A program made the translations under genes and the position numbers. A DNA stretch of 21,856 bases from a virus: positions 1 to 21,856 of IMG/VR virus record IMGVR_UViG_3300012209_000029, one strand, 5' to 3'. The notes beneath the pieces are model-generated. The model did not search any database. It worked only from the letters and a program-made list of their open reading frames with translations, and was not told the origin of the DNA. Positions 1 through 6,790 of the stretch are shown here, piece by piece. Every line of letters begins with the position of its first letter. Position 1 is the stretch's first letter.

Positions 1-118
1 CAATTATCCAGGTAAGGAAACGCCGACACCTCAGACTGTAAAATCTGTTGAGGCAAAACCTCTAGACCGTAAGATCAAAGATAAAGAACTTGGTGTAAAT
101 GGACGATTGGGGAATTAA
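1..118 (+). CDS. C-terminal end of an unidentified gene (partial)
   Basis: An open frame enters from the left edge (codons in phase from base 2) and stops at TAA 116-118, two bases before the next ATG. The visible 38 residues are hydrophilic and rich in Lys and Pro, and end in GRLGN. The tight spacing to the following gene suggests the same late operon. No domain is visible, so no function is given. Confidence 0.7.
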   Translation, partial: NYPGKETPTPQTVKSVEAKPLDRKIKDKELGVNGRLGN

Positions 119-120
119 CA

Positions 121-441
121 ATGTCTTTAACTCAGGTCATAACAGTCGGTGTTAATTTTACGACTACAGGAAGCAACATCATCGTTGCTGCAAGTACAGC
201 ATCGCAGATTTTTCTTGTTGGTATGGGTTTGATTATAGCAGGTGCAACAACTATTTCTTTCCCTGGGCAAGAAAGCACATTCGGACCATTTATCATACCT
301 GCGGCTGGGGGAAGTATAACTTTGACTGATGTGTATCCAGGCCAAACTCCATATGCAGAGTTTCCAGTTGGAACCGCTTTAGTAATTAGCCAAACCGGCG
401 CGGTCCAGTTTTCAGGATTCTTAAGATACTCTTTAGGGTAA
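121..441 (+). CDS. small beta-rich virion-type protein, unidentified
   Basis: This 106-residue protein is dominated by Thr, Ser, Ala, Gly, Val and Ile with very few charged residues (for example SLTQVITVGVNFTT near the N-terminus). That composition is typical of phage decoration, fibre or head-surface subunits. There is no signal peptide or catalytic motif. The ATG lies two bases after the preceding stop and the next gene begins seven bases after this one ends. It belongs to a run of similar genes up to base 5304. The virion role is inferred from composition and neighbourhood only. Confidence 0.75.
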   Translation: MSLTQVITVGVNFTTTGSNIIVAASTASQIFLVGMGLIIAGATTISFPGQESTFGPFIIPAAGGSITLTDVYPGQTPYAEFPVGTALVISQTGAVQFSGFLRYSLG

Positions 442-447
442 TAAGTC

Positions 448-1074
448 ATGAGTGCTATTTCTATTGGATCAGCGGGAATTTACAACACGATTATGCCCAG
501 CCCTGTGGTGGGTGGTGCTGTACCGTTGCAAGTAGATTCTACCGGCGCTCAGTATACAAATAATGGCGGTCGAAAGCATACATATGCTGCTGTCTCTAAC
601 TCAACCACGATAGCAACATTTACGGCAGCGGCTGGCGATATCGCGACCTTGTCTGGTTCCGCGTCCCAGATCATTCGTGTGTCTCGCATCGAAGTGAGCT
701 TGAGCACGTCAGGAACAGCGGCTCTGGAAACAGTTTCTCTGATTAAGCGGAGTACGGCGAACAGCGGTGGAACATTTTTGTCCATGATTGCGGTTCCACA
801 TAACTCAGTTTTCCCGGCAGCTACAGCTTCGGCTTTGCTTTATACTGCCGCCCCGACCCTGGGAACAGCAGTTGGGTTTTTGCGTAGTGTTCAGTTCAAC
901 GACCAATCGGCTGCGGCCCCTGGTTCGGCTACATGGATATGGACATTTGGCGACGGTCGCGGCGGTTCATCGGCTCCTCTTCTTAACGGAGTAGCTGAAT
1001 CTATTTGTGTGAACTTGTCTGGTGTGGTTGCGACTCAGTCTGCGGCAGTTTCTTTTGAGTGGACGGAGGAATAA
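448..1074 (+). CDS. beta-rich virion-type protein, unidentified
   Basis: 208 residues, almost entirely small and beta-prone residues, ending in an SFEWTEE tail. Residues around 21-35 (GGAVPLQVDSTGAQYT) resemble the opening of the 575-aa protein at 2796 (GDPIPLQVDTAGNLKV), so the two may share an N-terminal virion-attachment segment. The aromatic-acidic ending also resembles the GWVER ending of the 4534-5304 protein. It is probably a surface or decoration subunit, but no named family is recognised. The next gene starts three bases after the stop. Confidence 0.75.
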   Translation: MSAISIGSAGIYNTIMPSPVVGGAVPLQVDSTGAQYTNNGGRKHTYAAVSNSTTIATFTAAAGDIATLSGSASQIIRVSRIEVSLSTSGTAALETVSLIKRSTANSGGTFLSMIAVPHNSVFPAATASALLYTAAPTLGTAVGFLRSVQFNDQSAAAPGSATWIWTFGDGRGGSSAPLLNGVAESICVNLSGVVATQSAAVSFEWTEE

Positions 1075-1077
1075 TCT

Positions 1078-2376
1078 GTGGCTCTCCCAGTTAGAGTCAA
1101 CGGATGGGTTAGTTCTCCTACTAACGTAGCGAGCACATCCAACACGGTTAATTTTGTTAGTCCTGGTGCGGGTCATGCGCTTGTGGTGTGGATATTCAGT
1201 ACCGCAGCCGTATCGACTATTTCTGATGGGGTCAACGACTTCTATCTTGTTCAAGGCGCGATTAGTGGCAGTTTGAATATTGCGCTGTATACGACGGGGC
1301 CACGCAGTTCAAAAGCAGGCTCGAATCTTACAGCGACGGTTACTTTTGCGTCATCCTGTCAAAGTTCAATAGCTGTCACGGAGTGGTCAGGCGTCAAGGC
1401 TTTCGGTGGTCATGGTGCTCAGAGTGGAACGAGCACGACCCCCACGTACAACTTGCAGTCCACGACAAACAATAACAATGTTATAGAGTGTGGATTCGGG
1501 GTCATAGGAACTCAAATTTGGAGCGGCCAGTTGCCCTCGTCTGTGGACTTGACGGAGCAAGGGGCTAGTGGCGGCGCGACGCCGGGTTTCGGTATATTCT
1601 ATAACTCGTCTCCGACTCCAGCAGCCATTACCGTTTCGGGTAATCTTGATTCTTCAGGAACATGGGATGGAATCGGAATTGAGTATCGCTCGGAAGGCAT
1701 CGTAGCGGAATTAGGCGGAACGAGCACTTCGGATTCCACGTCCAGCACAACCCGAACCATCGCCTCAGCACATATTGGAGCGGACCAAACTGTCGTCGTC
1801 TCGTGTGTGGCCGGTGTCGGCGCGGGTCATATCACCGCAGTTAGTGACACGCTCGGAAATACTTATTCTTCTCTGGTCCCTTTTGCTACCAATACAACAG
1901 GGGAAACAATAGACATGTGGGGCTTGTTGCAGGCTGCAAAAGGCGGCACAACAACCATCACGATCACATTAAGCGCCGCCTCTACTAGTCACGCGGCTTT
2001 CCAGACGTACTCTGGTGTAACGTCATTTGGGGCTAATTCGAATGCGGTGGGGTCTAGCAGTACTCTTTCGTTAGGATTACCGATTCAAGACAGTGGTAAT
2101 TTCATCGTAGACGGTGGTGGGGCAATCGGCACGTCAGATTATACGGGGACTGTTGGAACCGTGCGCTGGCACGTACCGGGCGCGGGCTCAGCCATCCCCG
2201 GTATTTTGATAATGGATAATAAAGCAGTAACTTCTCAGACTGTAACGAATACGGCTACGATCACATCGAGTCAGTTAGAAGGATTTTTGGGTATTGAATT
2301 ACGAACGGGGATAGCTTTTCCCGCTTCCGGTAGTCGTGCTATAGGCTATCAATTTTTCCCCGGCTGGGGTCGATAA
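1078..2376 (+). CDS. virion-type protein with two tandem homologous beta domains
   Basis: 432 residues starting at GTG 1078, with GGAGG at 1065-1069 inside the end of the preceding gene. The sequence reads as two related halves of about 200 residues. Each has an early GAGH segment followed by a TISD or AVSD element, a central WSGVKAFG or YSGVTSFG motif, and a closing G-IGIEYRS or LGIELRT strand. Few charges and many Ser/Thr/Gly suggest repeated beta-sandwich domains, as in phage fibres or adhesins. An internal duplication is the simplest origin. Receptor or carbohydrate binding is possible but unsupported by any visible motif. Confidence 0.75.
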   Translation: MALPVRVNGWVSSPTNVASTSNTVNFVSPGAGHALVVWIFSTAAVSTISDGVNDFYLVQGAISGSLNIALYTTGPRSSKAGSNLTATVTFASSCQSSIAVTEWSGVKAFGGHGAQSGTSTTPTYNLQSTTNNNNVIECGFGVIGTQIWSGQLPSSVDLTEQGASGGATPGFGIFYNSSPTPAAITVSGNLDSSGTWDGIGIEYRSEGIVAELGGTSTSDSTSSTTRTIASAHIGADQTVVVSCVAGVGAGHITAVSDTLGNTYSSLVPFATNTTGETIDMWGLLQAAKGGTTTITITLSAASTSHAAFQTYSGVTSFGANSNAVGSSSTLSLGLPIQDSGNFIVDGGGAIGTSDYTGTVGTVRWHVPGAGSAIPGILIMDNKAVTSQTVTNTATITSSQLEGFLGIELRTGIAFPASGSRAIGYQFFPGWGR

Positions 2377-2386
2377 GGATATAGTG

Positions 2387-2785
2387 ATGGATAATGTACA
2401 ATTGGAAGCGGCGGTTCAGGAACTTAAAGCCGAGATCGTTTTGCTGCACTCCGAAATTCATTTACTTGAACGTCAGCAGAGTTCGAGACGCGGACCCGAA
2501 GGCGCCCGTGGCCCACAAGGTGAACCTGGTATTTCAAATATTCCAGGACCCGCAGGACCTGTAGGATCAACTGGTCCTAAAGGCGACGCATCAACTGTAC
2601 CTGGACCTCAAGGTATTCAAGGTATTCGCGGATTGACCGGCCCCCAAGGCGAGCAGGGAGAAAAAGGTGATCTTGGAGAACAAGGTTTTCAGGGTAGACC
2701 TGGACTAGATGGTATAACCCCAGATATAGAAGAGATTGTTGAGAAGGTGGTTTTCGTAATGGGAGCCCGTCTACAGCGATCTTAA
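2387..2785 (+). CDS. collagen-like phage protein
   Basis: About 132 residues. Residues 1-31 form a likely coiled coil with heptad-spaced Leu/Ile/Val and Glu (QELKAEIVLLHSEI). Residues 36-109 are Gly-X-Y triplets such as GPQGEPG and GEKGDLGEQG, interrupted twice. A short helical tail follows (EEIVEKVVFVMGAR). Coiled coil plus collagen triple helix is a classic trimeric fibre or stalk design in tailed phages. I chose ATG 2387 because AAGGAT at 2375-2380 is well spaced; an in-frame GTG lies one codon upstream at 2384. It probably trimerises and carries or spaces neighbouring fibre subunits. Confidence 0.85.
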   Translation: MDNVQLEAAVQELKAEIVLLHSEIHLLERQQSSRRGPEGARGPQGEPGISNIPGPAGPVGSTGPKGDASTVPGPQGIQGIRGLTGPQGEQGEKGDLGEQGFQGRPGLDGITPDIEEIVEKVVFVMGARLQRS

Positions 2786-2795
2786 GGATTGATGT

Positions 2796-4523
2796 ATGGC
2801 TGGATCGAGAGTAAGCATTCCTTATATTTTTGGTGGCCTCTTCAATGTTGTGCCGCCTACGGGTAGTGATGGGGACCCAATACCGTTACAGGTTGATACT
2901 GCCGGTAATCTTAAGGTAACATTTACTGGTGGGAGCGCGAGTAATCCTGCAGCCTCTCCTACAGGCGCAGCCGTTCCCTCAAGTGCCAGTTATAATGGCG
3001 TAAGCATTGCCGGAATCCTGACCGGACAAACAGGATTCTCATTAACAAATGCGGTCCCAGCGGCTGTTGCAATCGTCGATGGCAGTGGAAACCAGATCAC
3101 AAGTTTTGGCGGTGGCACCCAGTACGCATCTGGAGCTACCGTAGCCACCCCAACCGGCACACAAGTTATTGCCTGGGACGGAACAAAAGTTTGGGGGGTC
3201 TCGGCTGCACATTTAACAAATGCGAATGCATTAGCGGTCGAGATAGTAGATGCCAATGGAAATCAGATTACTTCATTTGGCGGTGGAATACAGTTTGCGG
3301 ATTCTGCTGCTTCTGGTGCTACCCCTACCGGCACTCTCGCGATGGGTTGGGATAGTGTCAACTCTAAGATTCGGGCGTTCAAGGTAGACGCGAGCCAAAA
3401 TCTTTTGGTTAATGTATCGAATGCTTCGATAGCGGTCACCGGCACCTTTTTTCAAGCAACCCAGCCAGTGTCGGGTACTTTCTTTCAAGCCACTCAACCT
3501 GTCTCTATTGCGGCGACAGTGACCGTCGCAGGTTCGCAGACTCCGACTGACTCTTATGCGAATCCGACAGACGCTCAAGATATTTTTGCTCTTCTTGGCG
3601 GCTGGGATGCCACGAATTCAAAGTGGCAGCGTGTTCAGGTTGACGCCGCAACTGGTACATTGAAGGTTGATCCTGGCACTGTTGCAGTTACAGGAACGTT
3701 TTTCCAAGCAACACAGCCAGTCTCTATTGCAGCGGCTATTGATGTCTCTGACCGTGCAGCGAGATTACTTGGGGTTGTTTACGGCTCTCAGGCACAGCAA
3801 CTGAAGCAGACCGCAACTAATTTCAACCTACAAGTTGAGTTAGCAACTGGCGGCACGCTTTACGATGCTCGTCAAATTCGAGTCTTGACTTCTTCTGACG
3901 TAGTGGATGTCTCTGATCGTTCCGCAAGGCTGCTTGGGCACGTCACAGTTGACAACGCTTCTATTGCGGTTACAGGAACATTCTTCCAAGCTACTCAGCC
4001 TGTCTCTGGCACAGTAACGGCGAATCAGGGCACAGCGAATACGCTGGCAAACAAATGGCCTGTTCAAGTAACGGATGGCACGAATGCTATGCCGACCGGC
4101 GATGTAATCGCTCGGGCTCTGTTTCACGAGATCACGGATGGCACGAACGGTCCCGTAGCGGTCAAAGCTGCTAACATAGCAGCGGTCGCAGCGGACCCGG
4201 CACTCGTGGTTGCGATTTCGCCGAACAATCCAATTTCAATTGCATTCACCGACCCCGCCGAAGGCGTTGTAGGAACCGCAACTCAACCAGCTAGTGCAAT
4301 TCAGGTAGGTGGTTGGGACGGCATGAATTTTAGAGTTCCAGCTATTTATTCTGATTGGTTGAAAAACCAAACGGAAGTTCGGGTTTCAAAACTTGAGCAG
4401 ATGATTCAGGCTTTTGATCCGCTGATTCTCGGAGAACTTCAAGCAATTCGTTATGGTATCGGAAAGTTGATTGGCGAGATGTTAGTTCCCGGTTATAAAG
4501 CTGACGGCATGTTAGCCGCATAA
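2796..4523 (+). CDS. 575-aa repeat-containing virion/fibre-type protein
   Basis: The protein opens with a hydrophobic segment and an IPLQVDTAGNLKV element seen in several phage structural proteins. It then contains several internal repeats: ITSFGGG-Q-A twice near residues 100-170, ATPTGT---WD twice, VSDR-ARLLG twice, and four copies of a GTFFQATQPVS motif, three of them with a leading AVT. The C-terminus (about 510-575) is more helical and charged (VRVSKLEQMIQAFDPL), suggesting an attachment end. FFQATQPVS-like repeats are common in annotated phage virion proteins, but their function is not settled. A tail or head fibre role is inferred from repeats and position. Confidence 0.8.
   Translation: MAGSRVSIPYIFGGLFNVVPPTGSDGDPIPLQVDTAGNLKVTFTGGSASNPAASPTGAAVPSSASYNGVSIAGILTGQTGFSLTNAVPAAVAIVDGSGNQITSFGGGTQYASGATVATPTGTQVIAWDGTKVWGVSAAHLTNANALAVEIVDANGNQITSFGGGIQFADSAASGATPTGTLAMGWDSVNSKIRAFKVDASQNLLVNVSNASIAVTGTFFQATQPVSGTFFQATQPVSIAATVTVAGSQTPTDSYANPTDAQDIFALLGGWDATNSKWQRVQVDAATGTLKVDPGTVAVTGTFFQATQPVSIAAAIDVSDRAARLLGVVYGSQAQQLKQTATNFNLQVELATGGTLYDARQIRVLTSSDVVDVSDRSARLLGHVTVDNASIAVTGTFFQATQPVSGTVTANQGTANTLANKWPVQVTDGTNAMPTGDVIARALFHEITDGTNGPVAVKAANIAAVAADPALVVAISPNNPISIAFTDPAEGVVGTATQPASAIQVGGWDGMNFRVPAIYSDWLKNQTEVRVSKLEQMIQAFDPLILGELQAIRYGIGKLIGEMLVPGYKADGMLAA
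3432..4007 (+). repeat. four coding copies of the TGTFFQATQPVS repeat
   Basis: Copies lie at 3432-3473, 3474-3506 (lacking the AVT lead), 3684-3725 and 3966-4007. The first two are directly adjacent and the others are separated by unique sequence containing VSDR-ARLLG repeats. The peptide is nearly identical in all copies while codons differ at many third positions. The repeat is therefore maintained at protein level rather than being a recent DNA duplication. Confidence 0.85.
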
Positions 4524-4533
4524 GGAAAAGAGT

Positions 4534-5304
4534 ATGGCTACCGAAATTTTGATTAAAGGAAATCCTTCTCGCGCACTACCAATACCGCAAGTGGATAACC
4601 AGCGTGAAGGGGTGCCTTTTCGTACTAAGAAGTATGGAGATTTTCTTGACCCCATCTTCACAAAGCACGCACTTGCCGATGAAGGTTGTTATTTTACGGG
4701 GTCTATGACTCCCTCGCAAGGTGCATTAACTTACGGCATAAATGCTACCTTTTCAGATACAGCGGGATTCATCGAAATTCAAAATACGGATTTGACGCTT
4801 CCAACTGGTACTGGAAAGCGCATCTTTCTTGATTACTTGAAATTCATTATTTCCACAGCGCCAGCGAGCGCAACAGCAGCATGGATGGCTGTTAAGACTG
4901 ATAACGCACGGACTCCATCGGCTAATTCTCTACTTATTACGCCGAGCAATGTGAACATGGATTCTGGCACTCCTTCAATTTCAAAACTCTGGTTTCCGAC
5001 TGGTGGTACGCTTACTCTTCCCGCAGTTGTGGCACCGCGATTGATTACTGGTAACCTTAACCTCCGAACGACTATTCCTGTCGTAAGTGACGAATACTTT
5101 ATTAGTTTTGGTGGTACAGATTTCACGCAGACACCGGGCGCAAACTTGCCTGCTGCGTTGGCGACAGTCGCTAGTATGCGTTATACAGCCCCACCTTTTG
5201 TTGTGGGACCGGGCCAATGCGGACTTATTTATTTGTGGTTTCCGGGCAATATAACGACAGGAGCTTTCTTTAGCAATATCGAGGTCGGGTGGGTTGAAAG
5301 GTAA
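4534..5304 (+). CDS. virion-type protein, unidentified
   Basis: 256 residues with a start 10 bases after the previous stop and AAGGAAAAG just upstream of the ATG. The N-terminal 45 residues are charged and proline-rich (NPSRALPIPQVDNQREGVPF). The rest is a Thr/Gly/Ala-rich beta protein ending in SNIEVGWVER. The layout of an N-terminal arm followed by a beta-sandwich resembles phage decoration or fibre subunits, but no named family is recognised. It closes the block of large structural genes before the tRNA island. Confidence 0.75.
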   Translation: MATEILIKGNPSRALPIPQVDNQREGVPFRTKKYGDFLDPIFTKHALADEGCYFTGSMTPSQGALTYGINATFSDTAGFIEIQNTDLTLPTGTGKRIFLDYLKFIISTAPASATAAWMAVKTDNARTPSANSLLITPSNVNMDSGTPSISKLWFPTGGTLTLPAVVAPRLITGNLNLRTTIPVVSDEYFISFGGTDFTQTPGANLPAALATVASMRYTAPPFVVGPGQCGLIYLWFPGNITTGAFFSNIEVGWVER

Positions 5305-5311
5305 AATTGAA

Positions 5312-5473
5312 ATGAATATCACCATCGAGCAGTTGATGGCGACAATCGGTCGCCTCCACGTAACTATTGATCTTCAAGCGGCTGAGATTCAGACGCTGAA
5401 GAACACGGTTGAGTCCACGACCCCGAAGCCAGTAAAAGATGAAACCCCGAAGCCAGTACTTGCATCTAACTAA
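5312..5473 (+). CDS. 53-aa coiled-coil small protein
   Basis: A small frame from ATG 5312 to TAA 5471-5473, seven bases after the preceding gene. Residues 1-32 (EQLMATIGRLHVTIDLQAAE and onward) look like an amphipathic helix or coiled coil. The tail contains a duplicated TPKPV unit (TPKPVKDETPKPV). The composition fits a small phage accessory or chaperone-type peptide, but no family is recognised. Coding is supported by the tight gene spacing and the GGAGAG site for the next gene right after its stop. Confidence 0.65.
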   Translation: MNITIEQLMATIGRLHVTIDLQAAEIQTLKNTVESTTPKPVKDETPKPVLASN

Positions 5474-5482
5474 GGAGAGAAC

Positions 5483-5647
5483 ATGATTCACTTGATTGGA
5501 ATTCCCGTGCTCTTGCTTGTTGGTGGTCTCTTAACCAGTTACGCAGAGTACAAACTCAATTATAACTTGATCGACACGATCAAGGACGTTTTCGGATACG
5601 CGAAGGCTGATGTTCAGACAGTCGTGTCCGACGTGAAAAAGATTTAA
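5483..5647 (+). CDS. 54-aa single-pass small membrane protein
   Basis: ATG 5483 follows a strong AAGGAGAG site at 5472-5479. Residues 3-18 (HLIGIPVLLLVGGLLT) are a hydrophobic helix, then an amphipathic, weakly charged region ending in SDVKKI. It is probably membrane-inserted with a cytoplasmic or periplasmic tail. It ends four bases before the first tRNA and so closes the structural operon. Function unknown; a lysis accessory role is possible but unsupported. Confidence 0.65.
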   Translation: MIHLIGIPVLLLVGGLLTSYAEYKLNYNLIDTIKDVFGYAKADVQTVVSDVKKI

Positions 5648-5651
5648 GTAA

Positions 5652-5725
5652 GCCCGATTAGTTCAAAGGTAGAATGCGAGCTTGGTAAGTTCGCGACCTG
5701 GGTCCGATACCCAGATTGGGCTCCA
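5652..5725 (+). tRNA. tRNA-Thr(GGT)
   Basis: Acceptor GCCCGAT pairs with ATTGGGC (one G-T). The anticodon stem CGAGC/GTTCG holds loop TTGGTAA, giving anticodon GGT. The T stem CTGGG/CCCAG has loop TCCGATA, with C at 55 in place of the usual T. Discriminator T and CCA are encoded. It is the first tRNA of the island and directly follows the small membrane protein gene. Confidence 0.9.
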
Positions 5726-5727
5726 AC

Positions 5728-5801
5728 GCCTTGTTGGTCTAGTGGTATGACGCCAATCTCGTACATTGGTTGCGGGTGTTCGATTCACCCACGAGGCTCC
5801 A
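5728..5801 (+). tRNA. tRNA-Thr(CGT)
   Basis: Acceptor GCCTTGT/ACGAGGC, anticodon stem CCAAT/ATTGG with loop CTCGTAC giving anticodon CGT, T arm GGGTG-TTCGATT-CACCC, discriminator T and encoded CCA. It is separated from the preceding tRNA-Thr by only two bases. It would read ACG. Confidence 0.93.
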
Positions 5802-5836
5802 GAAATTTAGTTTGAAATTAGAAGATTCTTTGAGGG

Positions 5837-5880
5837 AGTACAGGCCCCCGAAGGAGGAAAAGTGAAATCTTGCCTGTACT
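5837..5880 (+). promoter_or_regulatory. inverted repeat enclosing the RBS and start of the HNH gene
   Basis: AGTACAGGC (5837-5845) and GCCTGTACT (5872-5880) form a perfect 9-bp stem. The 26-base loop contains the strong Shine-Dalgarno AAGGAGG (5851-5857) and the GTG start (5862). The 3' arm lies within the first codons. In an mRNA this would place the initiation region in a hairpin loop and could restrict translation. Regulation is inferred; the inverted repeat is directly visible. Confidence 0.6.
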
Positions 5881-6284
5881 GCGCGGCATTATTGCGTCCG
5901 CGACAAAAGAGATATTGTAGTAGACAGTGTTTTGTTTCAGCCCGACAGATTCGATGGATTGAGTTATGGCTTGCTGGTAAAGAATCTGGTGTTATTATAA
6001 ATAAAGGGGCTAATCGAACGTCCTCTCGAATTCGAAATTATCTTATTCGGACACGAGGAGAGAAATGCGAGCGGTGCGGTTGGGGAGAAGTTAATCCGCT
6101 TACGGGGCGTTCTCCAGTTGAGTTAGAACATATAGACGGTCATTGGGATAATAATCGAATTGAGAATTTGATTTTGTTATGCCCGAACTGTCATTCTCTA
6201 ACCCCAACCTATAGAAGTTTAAATGCCGGAAACGGCAGACGAATTCGCAGGATTGGCTCAGCGGCGACAGCAGCAGTTTTGTAA
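5862..6284 (+). CDS. HNH endonuclease (putative homing endonuclease) in the tRNA island
   Basis: 140 residues from GTG 5862 behind AAGGAGG. An N-terminal zinc-finger-like pair (C4-x2-C7 and C19-x3-C23, with CSRQCF) precedes a basic helix-turn-helix-like region. The HNH domain follows: C69-x2-C72 and C107-x2-C110 as structural zinc ligands, catalytic H90 in ELEHIDG, N98 and N102 in DNNRIENL, and H111 after CPNC. This architecture is common for free-standing phage HNH homing endonucleases, which nick or cut DNA at related sites and spread by repair. The last 13 codons and the TAA lie inside the following tRNA gene, the stop falling in its anticodon loop. That fits insertion between tRNA genes. 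Confidence 0.9.
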   Translation: MKSCLYCAALLRPRQKRYCSRQCFVSARQIRWIELWLAGKESGVIINKGANRTSSRIRNYLIRTRGEKCERCGWGEVNPLTGRSPVELEHIDGHWDNNRIENLILLCPNCHSLTPTYRSLNAGNGRRIRRIGSAATAAVL

Positions 6285-6330
6285 ACTGCCGGGAAAACCC
6301 ACGGAAGTTCGAGTCTTCCATCCTGCTCCA
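6247..6330 (+). tRNA. tRNA with TGT anticodon (Thr) and a class II-like variable arm
   Basis: Acceptor GCAGGAT/ATCCTGC is perfect, the D stem is GCT/AGC, and the anticodon stem GCAGT/ACTGC has loop TTTGTAA giving TGT. The variable region is 13 bases (CGGGAAAACCCAC, able to form GGG/CCC), followed by T arm GGAAG-TTCGAGT-CTTCC, discriminator T and CCA. Bacterial tRNA-Thr has a short variable loop, so the long arm is anomalous. The T73 matches the other two Thr tRNAs here. It overlaps the HNH gene by 38 bases. Confidence 0.85.
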
Positions 6331-6340
6331 GAAATTCTAT

Positions 6341-6416
6341 GGTGGCTATGGTGTAATGGAAGCACTGTTGCCTGTGACGCAATCGGAGAGGGTTCGATTT
6401 CCCTCTAGCCACCCCA
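6341..6416 (+). tRNA. tRNA-His(GTG)
   Basis: An extra 5' G pairs opposite C73, the hallmark of tRNA-His. Acceptor GTGGCTA/TAGCCAC, D stem GTG/CAC, anticodon stem GTTGC/GCAAT with loop CTGTGAC giving GTG, T arm GAGGG-TTCGATT-TCCCTC-like and encoded CCA. The two ends closely match enterobacterial tRNA-His. Confidence 0.93.
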
Positions 6417-6455
6417 AGCTGGTCTTGTCCCGCAAGGATCGGGCGAGCACCTTTC

Positions 6456-6545
6456 GGAGAAGCGGCGAAGTTGGAGTGTCGCAGCAGTCTGTAAAACTGT
6501 CGGCCCTTGCGGTCATAGTCGGTTCGAATCTGACCTTCTCCACCA
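6456..6545 (+). tRNA. tRNA-Tyr(GTA)
   Basis: Acceptor GGAGAAG/CTTCTCC-type helix, D stem GCGA/TCGC, anticodon stem GCAGT/ACTGT with loop CTGTAAA giving GTA. A long variable arm of about 18 bases is present, as expected for bacterial tRNA-Tyr. T loop TCGAATC region, discriminator A and CCA are encoded. This is the normal class II tRNA to compare with the anomalous ones in the island. Confidence 0.93.
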
Positions 6546-6636
6546 GTTACATTAATCGCGCTGTCCGATTGTACTCTGGACCCGGAGTAATGGGCATGAT
6601 AGAGGAAGCTCCTAATAAGAGAAGCCGACAGCAATT
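6546..6636 (+). other. 91-bp spacer with terminal inverted repeat, no tRNA found
   Basis: The spacer between tRNA-Tyr and tRNA-Pro contains GCTGTC near its start and GACAGC at its end, which could close a stem. A TACTC/GAGTA hairpin lies inside. There is no T-loop (no GTTCRA-like segment) and no CCA, so I do not call a tRNA. It may be a decayed tRNA or a processing spacer. Confidence 0.35.
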
Positions 6637-6710
6637 CGGGATATGTTGTAGCGGTAGCATCTATGTTTTGGAAACATAGGGTCTTGGTTCAACTCCAGGT
6701 TTCCCGACCA
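6637..6710 (+). tRNA. tRNA-Pro(TGG)
   Basis: Acceptor CGGGATA/TTTCCCG with C1-G72 (typical of bacterial tRNA-Pro) and one T-T mismatch. Anticodon stem TATGT/ACATA has loop TTTGGAA giving TGG. T arm CTTGG-TTCAACT-CCAGG, A73 and CCA are encoded. The D stem is weak (TTGT/GCAT). Confidence 0.88.
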
Positions 6711-6714
6711 TTTT

Positions 6715-6788
6715 GGGCTGTTAGTTTAACGGCAGAATTCTAGTCCTGCACACTAGAGATGCGAGTTCGATTCTCGCACGGTCCACCA
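6715..6788 (+). tRNA. tRNA-Ala(TGC) with C33
   Basis: Acceptor GGGCTGT/ACGGTCC contains the G3-U70 wobble pair that defines alanine identity, with A73 and CCA. The anticodon stem CTAGT/ACTAG holds loop CCTGCAC, giving anticodon TGC. Position 33 is C rather than the nearly universal U. T arm GCGAG-TTCGATT-CTCGC is normal. Confidence 0.9.
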
Positions 6789-6790
6789 CT

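Noticed and set aside
3273-3578. Minus-strand frames inside the 575-aa repeat gene
   Set aside because: Repeated coding sequence yields long antisense frames; no start signals and no independent coding features.
3432-4007. CRISPR-like or DNA-level repeat array
   Set aside because: The repeats are in-frame coding repeats with silent differences and irregular spacing, within a clear structural gene.
6546-6636. Possible extra tRNA between tRNA-Tyr and tRNA-Pro
   Set aside because: A terminal GCTGTC/GACAGC pairing exists, but there is no T arm, no 7-base anticodon loop and no CCA at the right place.
6356-6679. 107-aa plus-strand frame across tRNA-His, tRNA-Tyr and tRNA-Pro
   Set aside because: It covers three well-folded tRNA genes; the peptide is a by-product of tRNA sequence. 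The same applies to frames at 8150-8398, 8839-9024 and minus-strand frames over the island.
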